DNA of 64,000 nt. Origin: Diospyros lotus (lineage: Eukaryota; Streptophyta; Magnoliopsida; Ericales; Ebenaceae). The stretch's first letter is position 1; each line of letters opens with the position of its first letter. Location: the NCBI RefSeq assembly GCF_014633365.1, contig NC_068346.1:36333191-36397190 (forward strand), given 5' to 3'. The notes below the pieces were generated by a model. That model made no database searches and had not been told where the DNA came from. It saw only the letters and a list, made by a program, of their open reading frames with translations. The position numbers were made by a program, and so were the translations under genes. Positions 50,765 to 62,761 of this stretch are shown here, in pieces.

Positions 50765-51176
50765 GGGTAAATTACACTAAATATCACTAAATTTTAGTGT
50801 GTTTTTCATTTTAATCACTAAACTTTAATTCTTTTCAATGTGATCACAGAAATTTAAAAATTTTTATAATATGGTCACATATAAGATTTTCTTGCTAATG
50901 TACAAATAATAAAAATTATTGTGCAATGATAACATCAGAACGTGTCACGTGTCAATATAGAATAGTATTATATTAAAATATTATTACACAATATTTTTAT
51001 TATTTGTCATATCAATGCCACATCACCCACTTAGGCTATAAAGTGGCTAAAAAATCTTATATACGACCATATTGTAAAAATTTTTAAATTTCTGTGATCA
51101 CATTGAAAAGAATTAAAGTTTAGTAATCAAAATAAAAAATATACTAAAATTTAGTGATCTTTAGTGTGATTTACGC
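50765..51176. mobile_element. Mutator-like MITE with exact 9-bp target duplication
   Basis: 412 bp with terminal inverted repeats of at least 120 bases (GGGTAAATTACACTAAATAT at the left; complement of the right end GCGTAAATCACACTAAAGAT). Inverted internal text: 'gatcacagaaatttaaaaat' and 'aaatttctgtgatcacattg'. ACCTTTTGA occurs at 50756-50764 and 51177-51185. The 9-bp duplication and long TIRs point to the Mutator superfamily. Confidence 0.88.
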
Positions 51177-51389
51177 ACCTTTTGACGAGCTATACTTTAA
51201 GGTTCGAGCATAACTTGAGAAAGTAACTAATCAAGTTAAGTCTGAACTCAATAAAGTAAAACTCAATTCAGTTTGATTGCAACTCTGCTTTGCACGGATC
51301 AATCCCTGTTCTAGCACTGATCAAATCCTCAGCCACCTCCTTCGAGTCTGAAACAACAGCCAGTTCTCCACGACTCACTTCCTATTACT

Positions 51390-52016
51390 TTGGCGGCGAC
51401 ATCAAACTCGCAAACCGATGAAGAAGATCATTCACCTGCTTCTGCGTTGCTTTCACAGCCTTCGTCTTCGCCAAGCAAAAACCACGTCATCCATGGCCTC
51501 ATCATTCATATAGACCTCGATTGTGATCTCTGGCTCATCCTTGCAAGGCACAACCAAATTGAACAACATCAATATCACATCGTGCGGCTCTGAAGCTCCG
51601 ACGTCGCCAACAACCCCCTGGCAAAACCGCCTCGGCCTCGCACTCGCGTAAAACCTGAAAGCGTTATTATGCGCGTCCTTCGACATCAACGGCCTGTAAT
51701 TATCGTCTTTGGAATCCCCAACCCCACGCAAACTTACTGAAAATCGAGCCCTTCATGGCGAACTCCCGCGCCCGAGCCAACGCAACGCCCTCACTCAAAT
51801 TGCTACAGGAGACGAACATTGATAAATAAAGCAATCAAGGACGAGCCTCAGACAATCTCAACCGTGTATGATCTCGGAGCATCGGGAACCTTATTAGGTT
51901 TCGGATCCTCGGTAAATTCTCCGGATTCCGGGAGTGTTTTCACCAGAAGGCCTTCGAATTCGTCCTCGTCGCAGTCCTCCAAGGACGAGGCGGGCGGTGG
52001 ATGGAGTGGGAGGTAG
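51390..52016 (-). pseudogene. Unrecognised gene relic, minus strand
   Basis: The base composition is coding-like in contrast to the surroundings. Minus-strand frames give an acidic segment (SSLEDCDEDEFEGLLVKT, then ESGEFTEDPKPNKVPDAP) and a second part at 51731-51453 (SKDDNYRPLMSKDAHNN, FRFYASARPRRFCQGVV), broken by stops. No known family was recognised. It may be a decayed retrocopy or a gene fragment; the function is unknown. Confidence 0.4.
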
Positions 52017-52021
52017 ATCGG

Positions 52022-52050
52022 GAAAATTATATATATATATATATATATAT
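52022..52050 (+). repeat. TA microsatellite
   Basis: (TA)n run followed by TG/TA-rich text up to 52180, the left border of the element at 52181. Confidence 0.85.
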
Positions 52051-52180
52051 CAATCATGAATGTATGCGTGCGCACATGCATGTGTGTGCATGTGTATGTG
52101 ATTGTGTGGATATGTACACAAATTTGTGCGTATATTGCTGTGTTTATATATACGTTTGCATATGCACGTGTGTATATATA

Positions 52181-53004
52181 TAGGCTAAAGAGATACTCAG
52201 TCCCTGATCTTTCACCATTTAACTATTTTGCCCCCTTAAGTTAAACAAGGAGCTATTAGCCCTCATCAATTTCTAATTTTGAATCTTAGAGATACCTGGG
52301 TCAACGAATGTACACACGCGATTGAGGTGCGTGCAACACATCACTTCCTTCTTGTCTCCGGAGACCTCCCGCTTGATGCCTTTCTCCTCCCGCTCGCTGT
52401 CTTTCTCTCGTTCTCTCTGTCGGTGGTCGCTAGCAACGTCGGAGGGGTCGACCGAGGTTGGGGGGCTGTCGATAGCAGCAACCAGACGTGGGCGGGCAGA
52501 TTTGGGCGATGGCGTCGATTGGGGTCAGGGGGCGGCGATGGCGTCTTCCTCTTCCGCGGTCGTCTTCTTCCTCTCTCTCTCGCTCTCGCTCTCTCTGTTG
52601 GTCTCTCTCGCATCTTTCGCTCTCACTCACTCTCTCTGTCTGTATCTCTTGCTCCCTTATCTCTCGCTCTCTCTCTGTCTGTATCTCTTGCTCTCATTAT
52701 CTCTCTGTCGTTTTAGGCAGCTATCCGTCGCCGGTGGCTGCCAACCCTCTTCCTCTCTTGCAAATCGAGACACGTGGCACATTTCCATTAGCTTGGTCAA
52801 TATGGGGCCCACATCAAACGGCATATGGAACTCACGCAGTAATGTTTGCTGCACTAAGGTATGTAGCTATTACAAAATTAGTAGTTGAGGTACATGATAG
52901 GTTTAAAATTAGGAGTTATGGGGGCTAATAGGTTATTGTTTAAGTTAAGGGGACAAAATAGTTAAATGGTAAAAGGTGAGGGGGCTAGATATGCCTTTAG
53001 TCTA
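52181..53004. mobile_element. Pack-MULE-like element with GC-rich interior
   Basis: 824 bp. The left end (TAGGCTAAAGAGATACTCAG) and the right end (complement TAGACTAAAGGCATATCTAG) form inverted repeats of about 85 bases. Both include 'ccatttaactattttg' and an 'aagttaaacaa'/'aacttaaacaa' match. Both flanks are TATATATA-type sequence, so an 8-9 bp duplication is possible but not provable. The interior (52330-52800) is GC-rich, rich in CT runs and open in several frames on both strands, unlike the AT-rich surroundings. No protein family was recognised. Confidence 0.7.
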
Positions 53005-53362
53005 TATATATATATATATGAATGTATGTATATTGTGTGTTTATATATTTATTTATTGAATAATGTTAAGACTCATGATTGATAATAGTGTCATCAATTA
53101 TGTATCGTCTCTTTCAATAAAAATATGACACATAATCCATGACATCCTATTAATATTTTTATTTATTAAAAAACACATGATATATATATATATACACTAA
53201 TGTTTGATGAATTTTTTTTTATTAATTTTAGTACAAATAGGAAAATGACTTATAAATTTTGAATTAATAAGACATTTTACATCACTTGGTGTAACCATTT
53301 TTTTTTTGTCAACTAAACAAGAAAATTTCTCGAACAATATTTTACACCCAAACAATCAAATC
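53005..53362. other. AT-rich spacer
   Basis: Contains TA repeats at about 53005-53020 and 53180-53195. Nothing else recognised. Confidence 0.6.
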
Positions 53363-53895
53363 TTAAAGTTGTGTTCTCTTTACTGTTTTCAAGTCATTTT
53401 TAATTTTTGATTTTTTAAAATAATAAAAACGCATTCTTTTTGTTGTTTTTAAAAATATATTTTTGAAAACAAAAAAAAAAATTGTAAAGAAAATTCAAAA
53501 CAATAAAAAATTATTTTGAATGTTTTCATACAAAACAAACTCTAAATTCAAAACACATTTATTTATTTATTTATTCATATTTTATTATTGTAATGGGAAA
53601 AAATATTACAAAATTCATTAACTTTAAAATGTATATATTTTTTTAATAATATATTAACATTAAATATTTTTAATTTACTGAATAATCAAGTTTTTTTAAT
53701 AAAAATCATTAAAAAATTATTTTTAAGATTTCAAAGAGAACGTATTTTTTAATTTTTTATTTAAAAAAATAATTTTTCAAAATGAAAAAAAGAACGAGTT
53801 TTCAATTTTCTAAAAATAGACTATCAAAACAAAAAACTAAAAATGAATTCAAAACTCAAAACTGAAAATTGAAAAGAAAAGAGAATGCAACCTAA
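53363..53895. mobile_element. TIR MITE, family 1, copy B
   Basis: Same family and orientation as copy A at 49746-50254. The ends are TTAAAGTTGTGTTCTCTTTA and the complement of TTAGGTTGCATTCTC. Confidence 0.8.
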
Positions 53896-54115
53896 TATAT
53901 TTAATCGAGCCCTAAGATATTAATTAAAATAATTTTAAGATACCAAAATGACTTTGTTTTTTAAGACTAAGAACACACAAGATCTTTGAGATGACAAAAA
54001 TTTTCATTATTCATTTTGAATTTTTTATATTTAAAATTAAGTTGTTGGATAAATATAAATATAAAGATCTTTGACAATATATTTGTTAGTTTTATGTTCT
54101 CATTTTTTTTTTATA
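53896..54115. other. AT-rich spacer
   Basis: Nothing recognised. Confidence 0.6.
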
Positions 54116-55692
54116 AGGGGGTGTTTGTTAATTAAAATAAGAGGGAGAAAATGTCAAATATAAAAAACATTCCGGATGTTTTGTTTTTTCAACATGTTTG
54201 TTAAGCTTATTTAACCACTTCCAAAAAAGCTCTCACGTGACTTCTTATTTCCTCTTTTCAAGATAAATTTAACTGACCTCTCAGATAAATTTATCTAGTT
54301 TTTTTAAGATAAGACTCAATTACTTACATGCCCCTTATAGGATAGTTAATGCCATTTAATGCATTTTAAAGATTTAAATTTATTAAAAAAACTTATTTAT
54401 TTAAGTCTTATAATTAATATTATTTAATACATTTTTAAATTATTATATGTTTTGACAATTTTTAAATGACATTATTCATTTCATTAAATTTTAAAATTTA
54501 AATTTCTCTCTCTCTATATATATTTTATTAATTAATATAATTCCTTTCACCATTTTTTAAATTATTTTATTTTATTTTATATTTTATTACCTGTTGTACG
54601 CCATTCCTGCTTCACTCCTCGTGGGCCGGGCTCAGTTCAATGGGCCAGCCCAATCACCTAGAGCCTAGAAAGTCCAGGCGACCTCGTTAAAGGAAGTCCG
54701 TACACCACCAAAACCCAAAGCCCGTAAAGCAAGCACCTTGCGAACTCCTGGTAAAACCCCCTAGTGAGCTCTCAACGATCGACTAACGAGCTCGCTATAA
54801 AACCTTCAGTTCGCTGGACCGCCCAAGTTGCTGGCCTAAAACCGCCAGCTCGCATAAATGGTAAAACTGCTGAGAAGTCAGAGGTAAGGACTATTCACTT
54901 TACCTACAACAGCCTATGCCCCTCGTAATAAGGATCTCACTCCCGATTTTGTGTAAACGATAAAGGTTGTTTGTCCCCCATTATGTAATCATTGTATTTC
55001 TATATGTTATCTAAATTGTAAAAGCCTCTCAGTATAAATAAGAATCATAGATATCATGAGGGGCAGGGGACAGAAAGAATAATCATACACCGTCATTCTA
55101 AAAGAATAATCAGAGTGCGGTCGTGGAGTAGGCATCGTTCTGGTTGAACCACATAAAAATTCTGGTATCGACTCACGTCCGAGATCTTTGTTTTCTTCTT
55201 CTTGGCACTTTGGACTTATTCACCGTAGCCCAAAAACGAATCGGGGTCGGCTGAAATTGAACGTCAACATTACCTATTATGAAAATATGTTTTGGCCATT
55301 TTTAATTATCTAGGTGGAATTATTGTAATTCTAACAATAATTATTTCTATTTTTTAACTCTTTTTAAATTTATTTTTGAATAGGAATTTAGAAAATAAAA
55401 TATTTTTTTTAATTTTAATTTTGTTGACAATTCATATTAATCATAAAATACTATTTTAATCATAAATTTGGTAATAGAGATATTTTGGTAAAAAAACTCT
55501 TAGCTTGATGTTTATCATATACAATAACAAACACATAAAAAGAAAAAAATACAATTATCAGTGGATTTTAAAAAATTTAACAAACACTCTGATATGAATT
55601 TTGGAATGCTTTCCAACCTTATGTTGATCCGAAATGCATTCCAAACTTATCTTGATATCTCTTATATTGTTCATTTTAACAAACGCCCCCTA
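54116..55692. mobile_element. hAT-like TIR element interrupted by a solo LTR
   Basis: The left end AGGGGGTGTTTGTTAATTAA matches the complement of the right end, TAGGGGGCGTTTGTTAAAAT. The interior is AT-rich and non-coding apart from the nested LTR at 54592-55269. No clear target duplication. Confidence 0.65.
54592..55269. mobile_element. Solo LTR with exact 5-bp target duplication
   Basis: 678 bp, starting TGTTGTACGCC and ending GAACGTCAACA. The exact duplication TTACC lies at 54587-54591 and 55270-55274. It has a TATA-like 'cagtataaataag' near 55030, GC content far above the host sequence, and no internal retrotransposon genes on either side. It represents LTR-LTR recombination of a former element; size and style fit Ty3/gypsy, but the family is not assigned. 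Strand is not determined with certainty (TATA suggests +). Confidence 0.88.
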
Positions 55693-57715
55693 AATGAAAA
55701 ATATACACAAAATATTTCATTATTGTAAAATGTTCATCTAAAGTAAACTAGAGGTAGCATTAAGTTTGACTATTTGTTTATTTATAAATTTGTTACAAAT
55801 ATATGTTTGATTCGATAAATTAGTAACTAGATAAAGTTAATATATTTCTTAAATCTAATAGTTACATAAATTTTATTTTTCTATTTTTTAAATCTATATA
55901 TAAAATATAAAGAAAGAAAATTGCAAAAAGAAATATGAGAAGTACTTGAAAATTTATCTGTATTCAATTTATATTTTTCTCTTTTTAAATTTTAATTAGA
56001 TGTTTTGATTTACTAAGATATTTTTTAAAAATTTTAAACAATTTTTTCTTTAGAATTTACTTTCAAAATCCAAATATTTTTATAAGAATATTTTATTAAT
56101 TATTTTCTAACATATAGTCAATTAATGAAAGAGAATCAACCCAACCACCAACTATGTATTGTCTAAGCTTATTTTAATCATCGTCTCATAGATTTTTCCT
56201 CTGTAAGATAAATGACGTCTATTAGTAAGTGTTAAATAACAATAATTCATCTATAGGAGATGTTTTTAGAGCATATGATAGAAAAAAAATAATATTTTTC
56301 TCATATAATAGGTAACAAGACCCTTTTCGTCGAGTCACTATTCTTCTCAGTCCACAAACAAAATGTGAGACTGATATCAATAGTTCATCACGAAAGAGAT
56401 GATTAACTAAGCCAAGATCACTAACTAATACTAATCTAATAGAAAATACTAATAAAATAGAAAAGAACTATCTCTTCTTAAAAAAGCTATCTACATAGAA
56501 TGTGGACTAAAACAAAAGATCAGATGACAATTCTAAAGAACGAATAGACATAGCTAAACAAACAAATAGCCTAAAGATACAAGACTACACCAACCGTAAA
56601 CAAAAATAGAAAGTACCAAACTACACAAACACCTAATATCCAATGGATGGGAAAACGATCTTCCATATTGGGAAGTGAGGGTTGTGAATAAGGCAATTGT
56701 ATGATCAATCTCCTTTGATAAACAAATGCACTGAGACTAGACTTAAGAGAATTCCGAAGAGCCAAAGCACCATTCCCTAGTCTCCCTTCAAGGAGATTGC
56801 CTAAGCTACCCCAAAAGGTATGTCTTAAACAGATGCTTTTAACATGATAATATAACAAAGCCTCCAAATCAACCTACGAAGAAGCAAAGAGTCTGCTTTT
56901 CTATCTCATGGAGAAATAGATTATACAATAAACGATAAAAAAACAAATTCTATAGTTAATGACTTAACATGTATGACTGTAAATGCAAATTAATAATAAG
57001 AAAATACATCAAATAGATTAAACAATTTAAAGGGACAAAAATAGAACTGCGTGTCTGCACTTATACCAACCTGAAGCCATGAAACCTCTATGCAACAGTC
57101 GCTCTCTACCAATTCATCAATAACAACCATTTGTCACCTAAAGATCAAAGAAACATGTGTATCATACAAAGATTATAAGGCACTTGAGTGATGGAAGTCA
57201 ATAAACATACAGGAGACAAATACCATCATTACGTAAGGGACTCTCACGCCCGCGTTCCCTGGTTTAGGGTCTAATGTATAGTTATAGTTCATTTAGGTCT
57301 CCCCGGGATAGACAGGGTTAGGTGCTACCAAGGTCACGTCTTGATAGGTCACCCTGGCTATCCCTTTAAATTAATAATTAGCAAAAACAAAAAATACTAA
57401 CACATGTTGACATGATAAATACAAGTGGTTGAGTTGGAACTACTTGCATGGTCCACAAAGGTTGGGCTTGTGCCTTCTTTGAGGGTTCAAGTGGGTTGAG
57501 TTGTCCCTTTTCTTTCAAGCCCATGGCAGAATCTCTTCTGTCTTAACCTTCAAACAACAGCCTCTCACCAGCTTAGCACATACACCTCTCTTTCCATGAA
57601 CTTGTACTGGAGTAAAAGCAAAGAAAATTGAGGTCTATCCATCATCATCAAATAGTGCCCCGTCTTACACAATATTCGCAACCCATATTCTGATTCACTT
57701 CTCATCAACACCATC
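55693..57715. other. Intergenic region upstream of the WEB-type gene
   Basis: AT-rich to about 56100, then more balanced. A minus-strand frame at 56571-56867 with a hydrophobic end has no recognised family. The last 200 bases are a pyrimidine-rich, promoter-proximal region for the gene at 57716. Confidence 0.5.
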
Positions 57716-58429
57716 ATGGATCCTCAGACTCCTTCCCCTCCCAGTGAGAAGCCAACCGGCACAGATCACCACTTGAAAGCCACCATCGACACTTCTCGGC
57801 CTTTCAGCTCTGTCAAAGAAGCAGTGGCCATATTCGGCGAAAAGCTTCTGACCGGAGAGCTCTACTGGTCACCAAAGCCTTCCACTGGCACTGCCAGCAG
57901 TACTCCAAGGCAAGAGTACTATTACTCACCATGGAAACTCTGTCCAAGTCCCACGAAAAGTAATAATCAAGAACAAGAAGAAGCCCTAGTGGATACTGTA
58001 AAGAGACTTGAGGCTGAGCTTGAAGAGACAAAAATAGAGCTGAAGGTGCTGAAGAAGAAAGAGTCTGAGACCGAGGTGGCTTTAGCCTCACTGAATGCTG
58101 AGCTTCACAAGAACATGTCAAAGATAGCACAGGCTGAGGCAGCGGCAGCAGCAAAAGCAGTGGCAGTGAGAACAAGCAGCTTGGGGGAAGAAGAGAAAAA
58201 GAGGGGTTTGGTAGTGAGAATGGAGGATTCACCAACTCTGGCTCGTATTCTGGATATTGGAGAAGAAGAGGATAGGCGCCTGTTCGGAGGAAGAAAGGAG
58301 AGGACCATGAAGATAAGGAAGAAGAAGCCTATTGTTCCTCTTGTCACAGACTTGTTTTCAAGGAAAAAGGATCAATCTCCTGCTAGTATCCATAGCTCTC
58401 TCTTTTCATCTACCCATGTGTTTCTTTGA
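57716..58429 (+). CDS. WEB family (DUF827-like) coiled-coil protein
   Basis: Intronless frame of 237 residues with a good start context ('caccatcatgg'). The N-terminal part has FSSVKEAVAIFGEKLL, the conserved opening of short WEB family proteins. A helical segment at about 83-150 (EALVDTVKRLEAELEET, then ELKVLKKKESETEVALAS) has coiled-coil heptads and leads into an Ala-rich stretch. Near the C-terminus are LARILDIGEEEDRR and the basic KIRKKKPIVPLVTDLFSRKK. WEB proteins such as WEB1/PMI2 act in light-driven chloroplast movement; the short members are poorly characterised, so the specific role is unknown. Confidence 0.85.
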   Translation: MDPQTPSPPSEKPTGTDHHLKATIDTSRPFSSVKEAVAIFGEKLLTGELYWSPKPSTGTASSTPRQEYYYSPWKLCPSPTKSNNQEQEEALVDTVKRLEAELEETKIELKVLKKKESETEVALASLNAELHKNMSKIAQAEAAAAAKAVAVRTSSLGEEEKKRGLVVRMEDSPTLARILDIGEEEDRRLFGGRKERTMKIRKKKPIVPLVTDLFSRKKDQSPASIHSSLFSSTHVFL

Positions 58430-61400
58430 GAAAATTTGGACACTCGCCTATATATTTCAATATTTGTAAGAGTTCGTGCATGCCACTTGTGAACAGGGCC
58501 AAGAAACATGATATTCAGTTTTCGACAACGATTTCATATTTCAAGCTTGCTTTTGTTTCATTTTCGTCTTTTTTATGGAATCATATGCCCGAACATGTTC
58601 GTATATATAATTATGTATTTGGTTTTGTCTGGAACGTTTGTTTTTGTTTAAAGTTTTGAAAGCATGCATGGAGACTAATTATCACGTGAAATGATAGCAA
58701 TTTGAGATGGTCTTGGCCATTTACTTTCAATTTTAATTGCATTACTTCAATTGCTAGGTCTACTTTTTCCTCTCTCTTGTAAATTGAAAAGGAAAATGAT
58801 AACTCTTATGGAATTTTTCGATAGGCATCACCAACAAATGAACTAAACAGGATTGCCCCTTCCCCAAAGTTGATTTATCCATCATCCTTTATTAATTAAA
58901 GCCTGACTGTGTCTTCATCTGCAACAGAATGTAAAATACAGGGGAAGCTCCTCATCTTCTTAGTGATAACAAAGTCTGATCACTGAATTAGAATCAGCAG
59001 TGAATACCCATGGTCGCCTAAAGGGGAATTTACAGTAACTTACTCATGCAAAACCCACCACCATCAAGCACAAATGATATAATCTCAATCCAAAGCTGGC
59101 AGATGTAGTCACTACACATATCGACACTAGAAGGGGGGATCTGGCTTAACTAGCAAGTCTCTTGATAATCATACCAGTTAACTGTTTGATCAATTGAAAC
59201 TCGGTCCTGCAACTAGCTAGCCAACAATAAGATGCCCAAAAATTTAGGTGACCTGCCTTCAATTTCCAAGAGGCTAACATTCTATTTCCAGTAGGTGCCA
59301 GGGGAAGAAAACTTGTTGTGAGAAAGGAGAAACATCAAAACCCTAGAGATGCACAAGGAGCATTGCTCACTATTTCAAATCAAGATTCAAATGTCATCTC
59401 CATAATCTGTTTAAATTAAAACCAGGTTAGGCAACCTGAAAACATTGAATTATTTACAAGTGATAGTACAAAAAAAATGTGCAATTGAATGGTACTGACA
59501 GTGACAAATCTGCAATGCCCCCATCCTCTCATCTCCCAACTCCCCTGTCAAGGTAACCCATTATAGAACACCACAAAATCTATTTTGTGATCTCACTATC
59601 TTTTATTTTTTTGGAAATATACTTCAACACTAAAGCAAGGAATTTCTGTGAAACCTATTGCACCATTGTTGGTCTGACCATCTAATGGAAAATTGGAGGT
59701 GCTACTCAATAAGAGAAAATATGAAGAATGCTGTAACCAACTTAGCAATTTTATCTCAATCATTTTCTCTACACTCCAATTTCACCCATGCATCCTCTCC
59801 TCCTCCTCCTCCAACTCCTATCAAGGTTCTTCCATTTTCTTTCCAACTATCGGATGACAAAAAGCAAACTAGAATAGGCTGATTGATCCAGGTAGCGACA
59901 GGCTGTCAAATCTATTTCCCCTATAAATTTATAACCATTTTGCACATGTGGGTGTAGGTGCGTGTCTGTGTTGGTATCTCTGTAGGCTTTGATCAGTTCT
60001 CAAATCACTCTACATCAACATATACTGAACTATTGATTGATAAAAGACCAATCAATACTCTACAACCATTTGTAACCCCCCCAAAAAAATCTGGAAGTGT
60101 AAGATCAGGATTCAATATGGCTGAGAAACAAAAGCAAAAGGAACTAGAAGCCATCACCAACACTCTCTCTGCGCCTGTAACTATGGATTCTTCCGTGACA
60201 ACTGACATGCAACAGACCTTCAATTGGCATTCCCATTTTATGAAGTTGTGCCACAATTTCTGTGGCAATTTTATTTTTCAATAGTTTATATATTTACTTC
60301 TGAAATACTTTTTATTTTGAGTAATATTTAAGTAGTTATAAGATAAATATGTAACTTAAATTACTTAATACACATAAGATATAACTTCTCAATGCCTCTA
60401 AGTAGATATAAAGAGAGGGAGGAGAAGAATATTGATGCACAAGCTATATAGCACACACAGAACATGTGTCCATCTCTTCTAGTCTACATATATATAAACA
60501 CGGACAACATAAAGTGAAATAGAGAAAAGAGGAAAGCAGTGAGTATTTACTGAATTAAAATTGTTATATTTCACTAAGATAGTTGCATTACAAGCTTACT
60601 TGGGCCTAGTGCAATGGGATTAATCTCCAAGAACAAGTCACCTAAACTTCCCAGTTTCCTTACTTGAGGAAGCCTAAGTTCAGCTTTACTACTGCTTTGA
60701 AGGCTTGAAACCTAATTTTAGACTAAGAAAAAAAGAAAAAGGATAGCAAAGAGAACACTCAAATGTGTTATAAGAGGCTCTCTATATTAAAAATGTCATA
60801 CTTGTGTGGATTCCTTGAAAAATAGTACCTTCTCTATATATAGTCACCTAAAGAAAGAATAAGAACAACAACAACAATATGAGGCGTAAAATTCCCCTAA
60901 GTGGGGTTGTTATGTGAATTCTTGCTCACCAGTCATCTCTATTCACGACTACATATTTATGAGGCTATTATATAGTATGATGTATGACAATTTTTTGTTA
61001 AAATTTCTTTGGTCTATTCTGCTACATATTTTTTGCATTCCATGCACTCCCCTCACACATACATCCATTTCACTTCCAAACTATCTCAAATGTTTTCTGC
61101 CCATCTTATATGATCATACTATCTTAAAATGCATTTCCCGCATCTCCTCTTTAATAGGTTTCACTACAACCTTATTATAAATAACCTCATTTCAAATTTA
61201 CCATTTCTTGTACATCCAAACAAAGAAATAATAAGAGACAATTCTTTCTAGAACCTTATAGGGAATCCTATACTCTTACATAGCCAAGATCGTTGCCAAC
61301 TTGAGCAATTCGTGACATTCAGCTTTAGTTTATAACTCGTCTTGAACAATAAAACAACCTAATATATTAGGGTTTTGGCAGTTTTCTATTCTTGGGTTTT

Positions 61401-61439
61401 CCCAGTGAATGTACTTCATTATCGTCCCCGTGAATGTAC
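58430..61439. other. Intergenic region, no gene recognised
   Basis: The first 200-300 bases are the likely 3'UTR of the WEB-type gene. Beyond that only short featureless frames are seen on both strands, including 59658-59882 and 59958-60284. Confidence 0.5.
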
Positions 61440-61645
61440 CTCATTATCGTTGCGAACGGAAGATGTGACTGGAACCAGAATGAACTTCCAGGGCTTCTTC
61501 ATCGTCATCATCTCTACGTTCTGCTTCGTATCGTTCCATAGCCTCAATGATCATAGACAAGGAAGCATTTAGGAACAGGAGAGAGCGAGGGAGATGGTTG
61601 GGCGGTTCCTTTATATTGTTTTCAAAATGCAAATATTCTTTTATA
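61440..61645 (-). other. Possible promoter and short acidic ORF, minus strand
   Basis: The minus strand has a TATA-like 'caatataaagg' near 61617, followed by a frame whose second ATG gives MERYEAERRDDDDEEALEVH and ends at 61444. The 62-codon frame is acidic and unassigned. Just after it 'gataatgaggtacattcacg' is tandemly repeated. It may be a first exon or gene fragment. Confidence 0.25.
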
Positions 61646-61966
61646 TTTAATTTCGTCTATTATTTTACTTCCTTATTCATTTTCAATTTAAAAAAATAAA
61701 ATTTCTTTTCTTTTTTGTTAACTTTTTTATGGGTTTTCAATTTAAAATTTCTTTTCAAAAACAAACAAAAGATATTCCAAAAATCAAAGAATTTTTATTC
61801 TTTTATTCAATAAAATTGTGATTGACATATCATCCAATATTTAGCTAGTGCATTTTTATAATAGACATTTCTCTACTAAAGTTAAGATTTTGACTTGCAA
61901 GTGACGATGATGTGATGGAGAAAGACTTGGCATTCAAGCAAATTGCGCGATGGTATGGTACACAGT
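61646..61966. other. AT-rich spacer
   Basis: Nothing recognised. Confidence 0.6.
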
Positions 61967-62144
61967 GAGTGCAATTTTCTTCACCCCTTTAACAGGGTGA
62001 ATATAACTCTCAGTCCTTTGAGAGTTAAAATTAACAGAGGGGCATTATTTTGATTTGCTATTTGGCTGCCCCTCTGTTAATTTTAACCCTCAAAGGACTG
62101 AGAGTTATGTTCACCCCGTTAAGGGGGTGAACAAAATCGCACTC
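61967..62144. mobile_element. Foldback MITE, relative of the element at 32801-33135
   Basis: An almost complete palindrome with arms of about 80 bases. Left GAGTGCAATTTTCTTCACCC mirrors the right end (complement GAGTGCGATTTTGTTCACCC). Inner arms: 'aactctcagtcctttgag' and 'ctcaaaggactgagagtt'. It shares ends with the larger foldback at 32.8 kb but has a different, AT-richer centre. No target duplication is evident. Confidence 0.8.
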
Positions 62145-62472
62145 CATAATTGATAATGTTATTTATATATTAATTTTGGTCAAACTCATATTTTTCTTAT
62201 GAACTTTATATGAAAAATCTATCATCTTCTTGAACTTCAAATTTGACCTATTGAATATGTAACATTTATAATTTACACATATTAAGTACCTAATTATCTA
62301 GTCAGCATTGAGTATGTAATGGACGTGACATTAAGCAAATAAAAACAAAGTAACAAAACTTCATACCTAGCGACCGTCGAATTATAAACTCACTAGTAGA
62401 TAGGTTGTGGGTTGTCACTCAGAGCAAAGAGAATGGAGAAAGGTGAGTTGATTTCCAGTCACCAACTGTAGC
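62145..62472. other. Spacer
   Basis: Nothing recognised apart from the last eight bases, ACTGTAGC, the left duplication of the next element. Confidence 0.6.
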
Positions 62473-62753
62473 CAGGGGCGTATCTAGCACTCTAGCACAT
62501 GGGCGGGGAGCTGAAACCCCCCTAATTTTTTAAACAATAGACTTTTTAGTCTAAAAAATAATAAATTTTTTCCAACCCCCCCCTCCCCCAAACCCCACCA
62601 GATAGACCCTTTTCTTTTAAACAACCTAACATTTTGGCCTTATTTTTAAGAAGGCATAAGAAAAACCAAGCCCATGTGATAATAGCAAGCCATTAGGGTT
62701 TGGAAATTTTTTTTTGAAGCTGCCCCAGTTAAAAAATCTTAACTCCGCCCCTA
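62473..62753. mobile_element. Small hAT-like element
   Basis: The left end CAGGGGCGTATCTAG and the right end CTTAACTCCGCCCCTA correspond to the CAGGGGCGGAG termini common in plant hAT derivatives. The flanking 8-mers ACTGTAGC (62465-62472) and ATTATAGC (62754-62761) agree at 6 of 8 positions. Non-coding. Confidence 0.6.
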
Positions 62754-62761
62754 ATTATAGC

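Noticed and set aside
56571..56867. 98-codon minus-strand frame with a hydrophobic end
   Set aside because: No recognisable family, start context or splice partners; left unannotated.
57813..58347. Minus-strand frames opposite the WEB-type gene
   Set aside because: Antisense shadows of the 237-residue frame.
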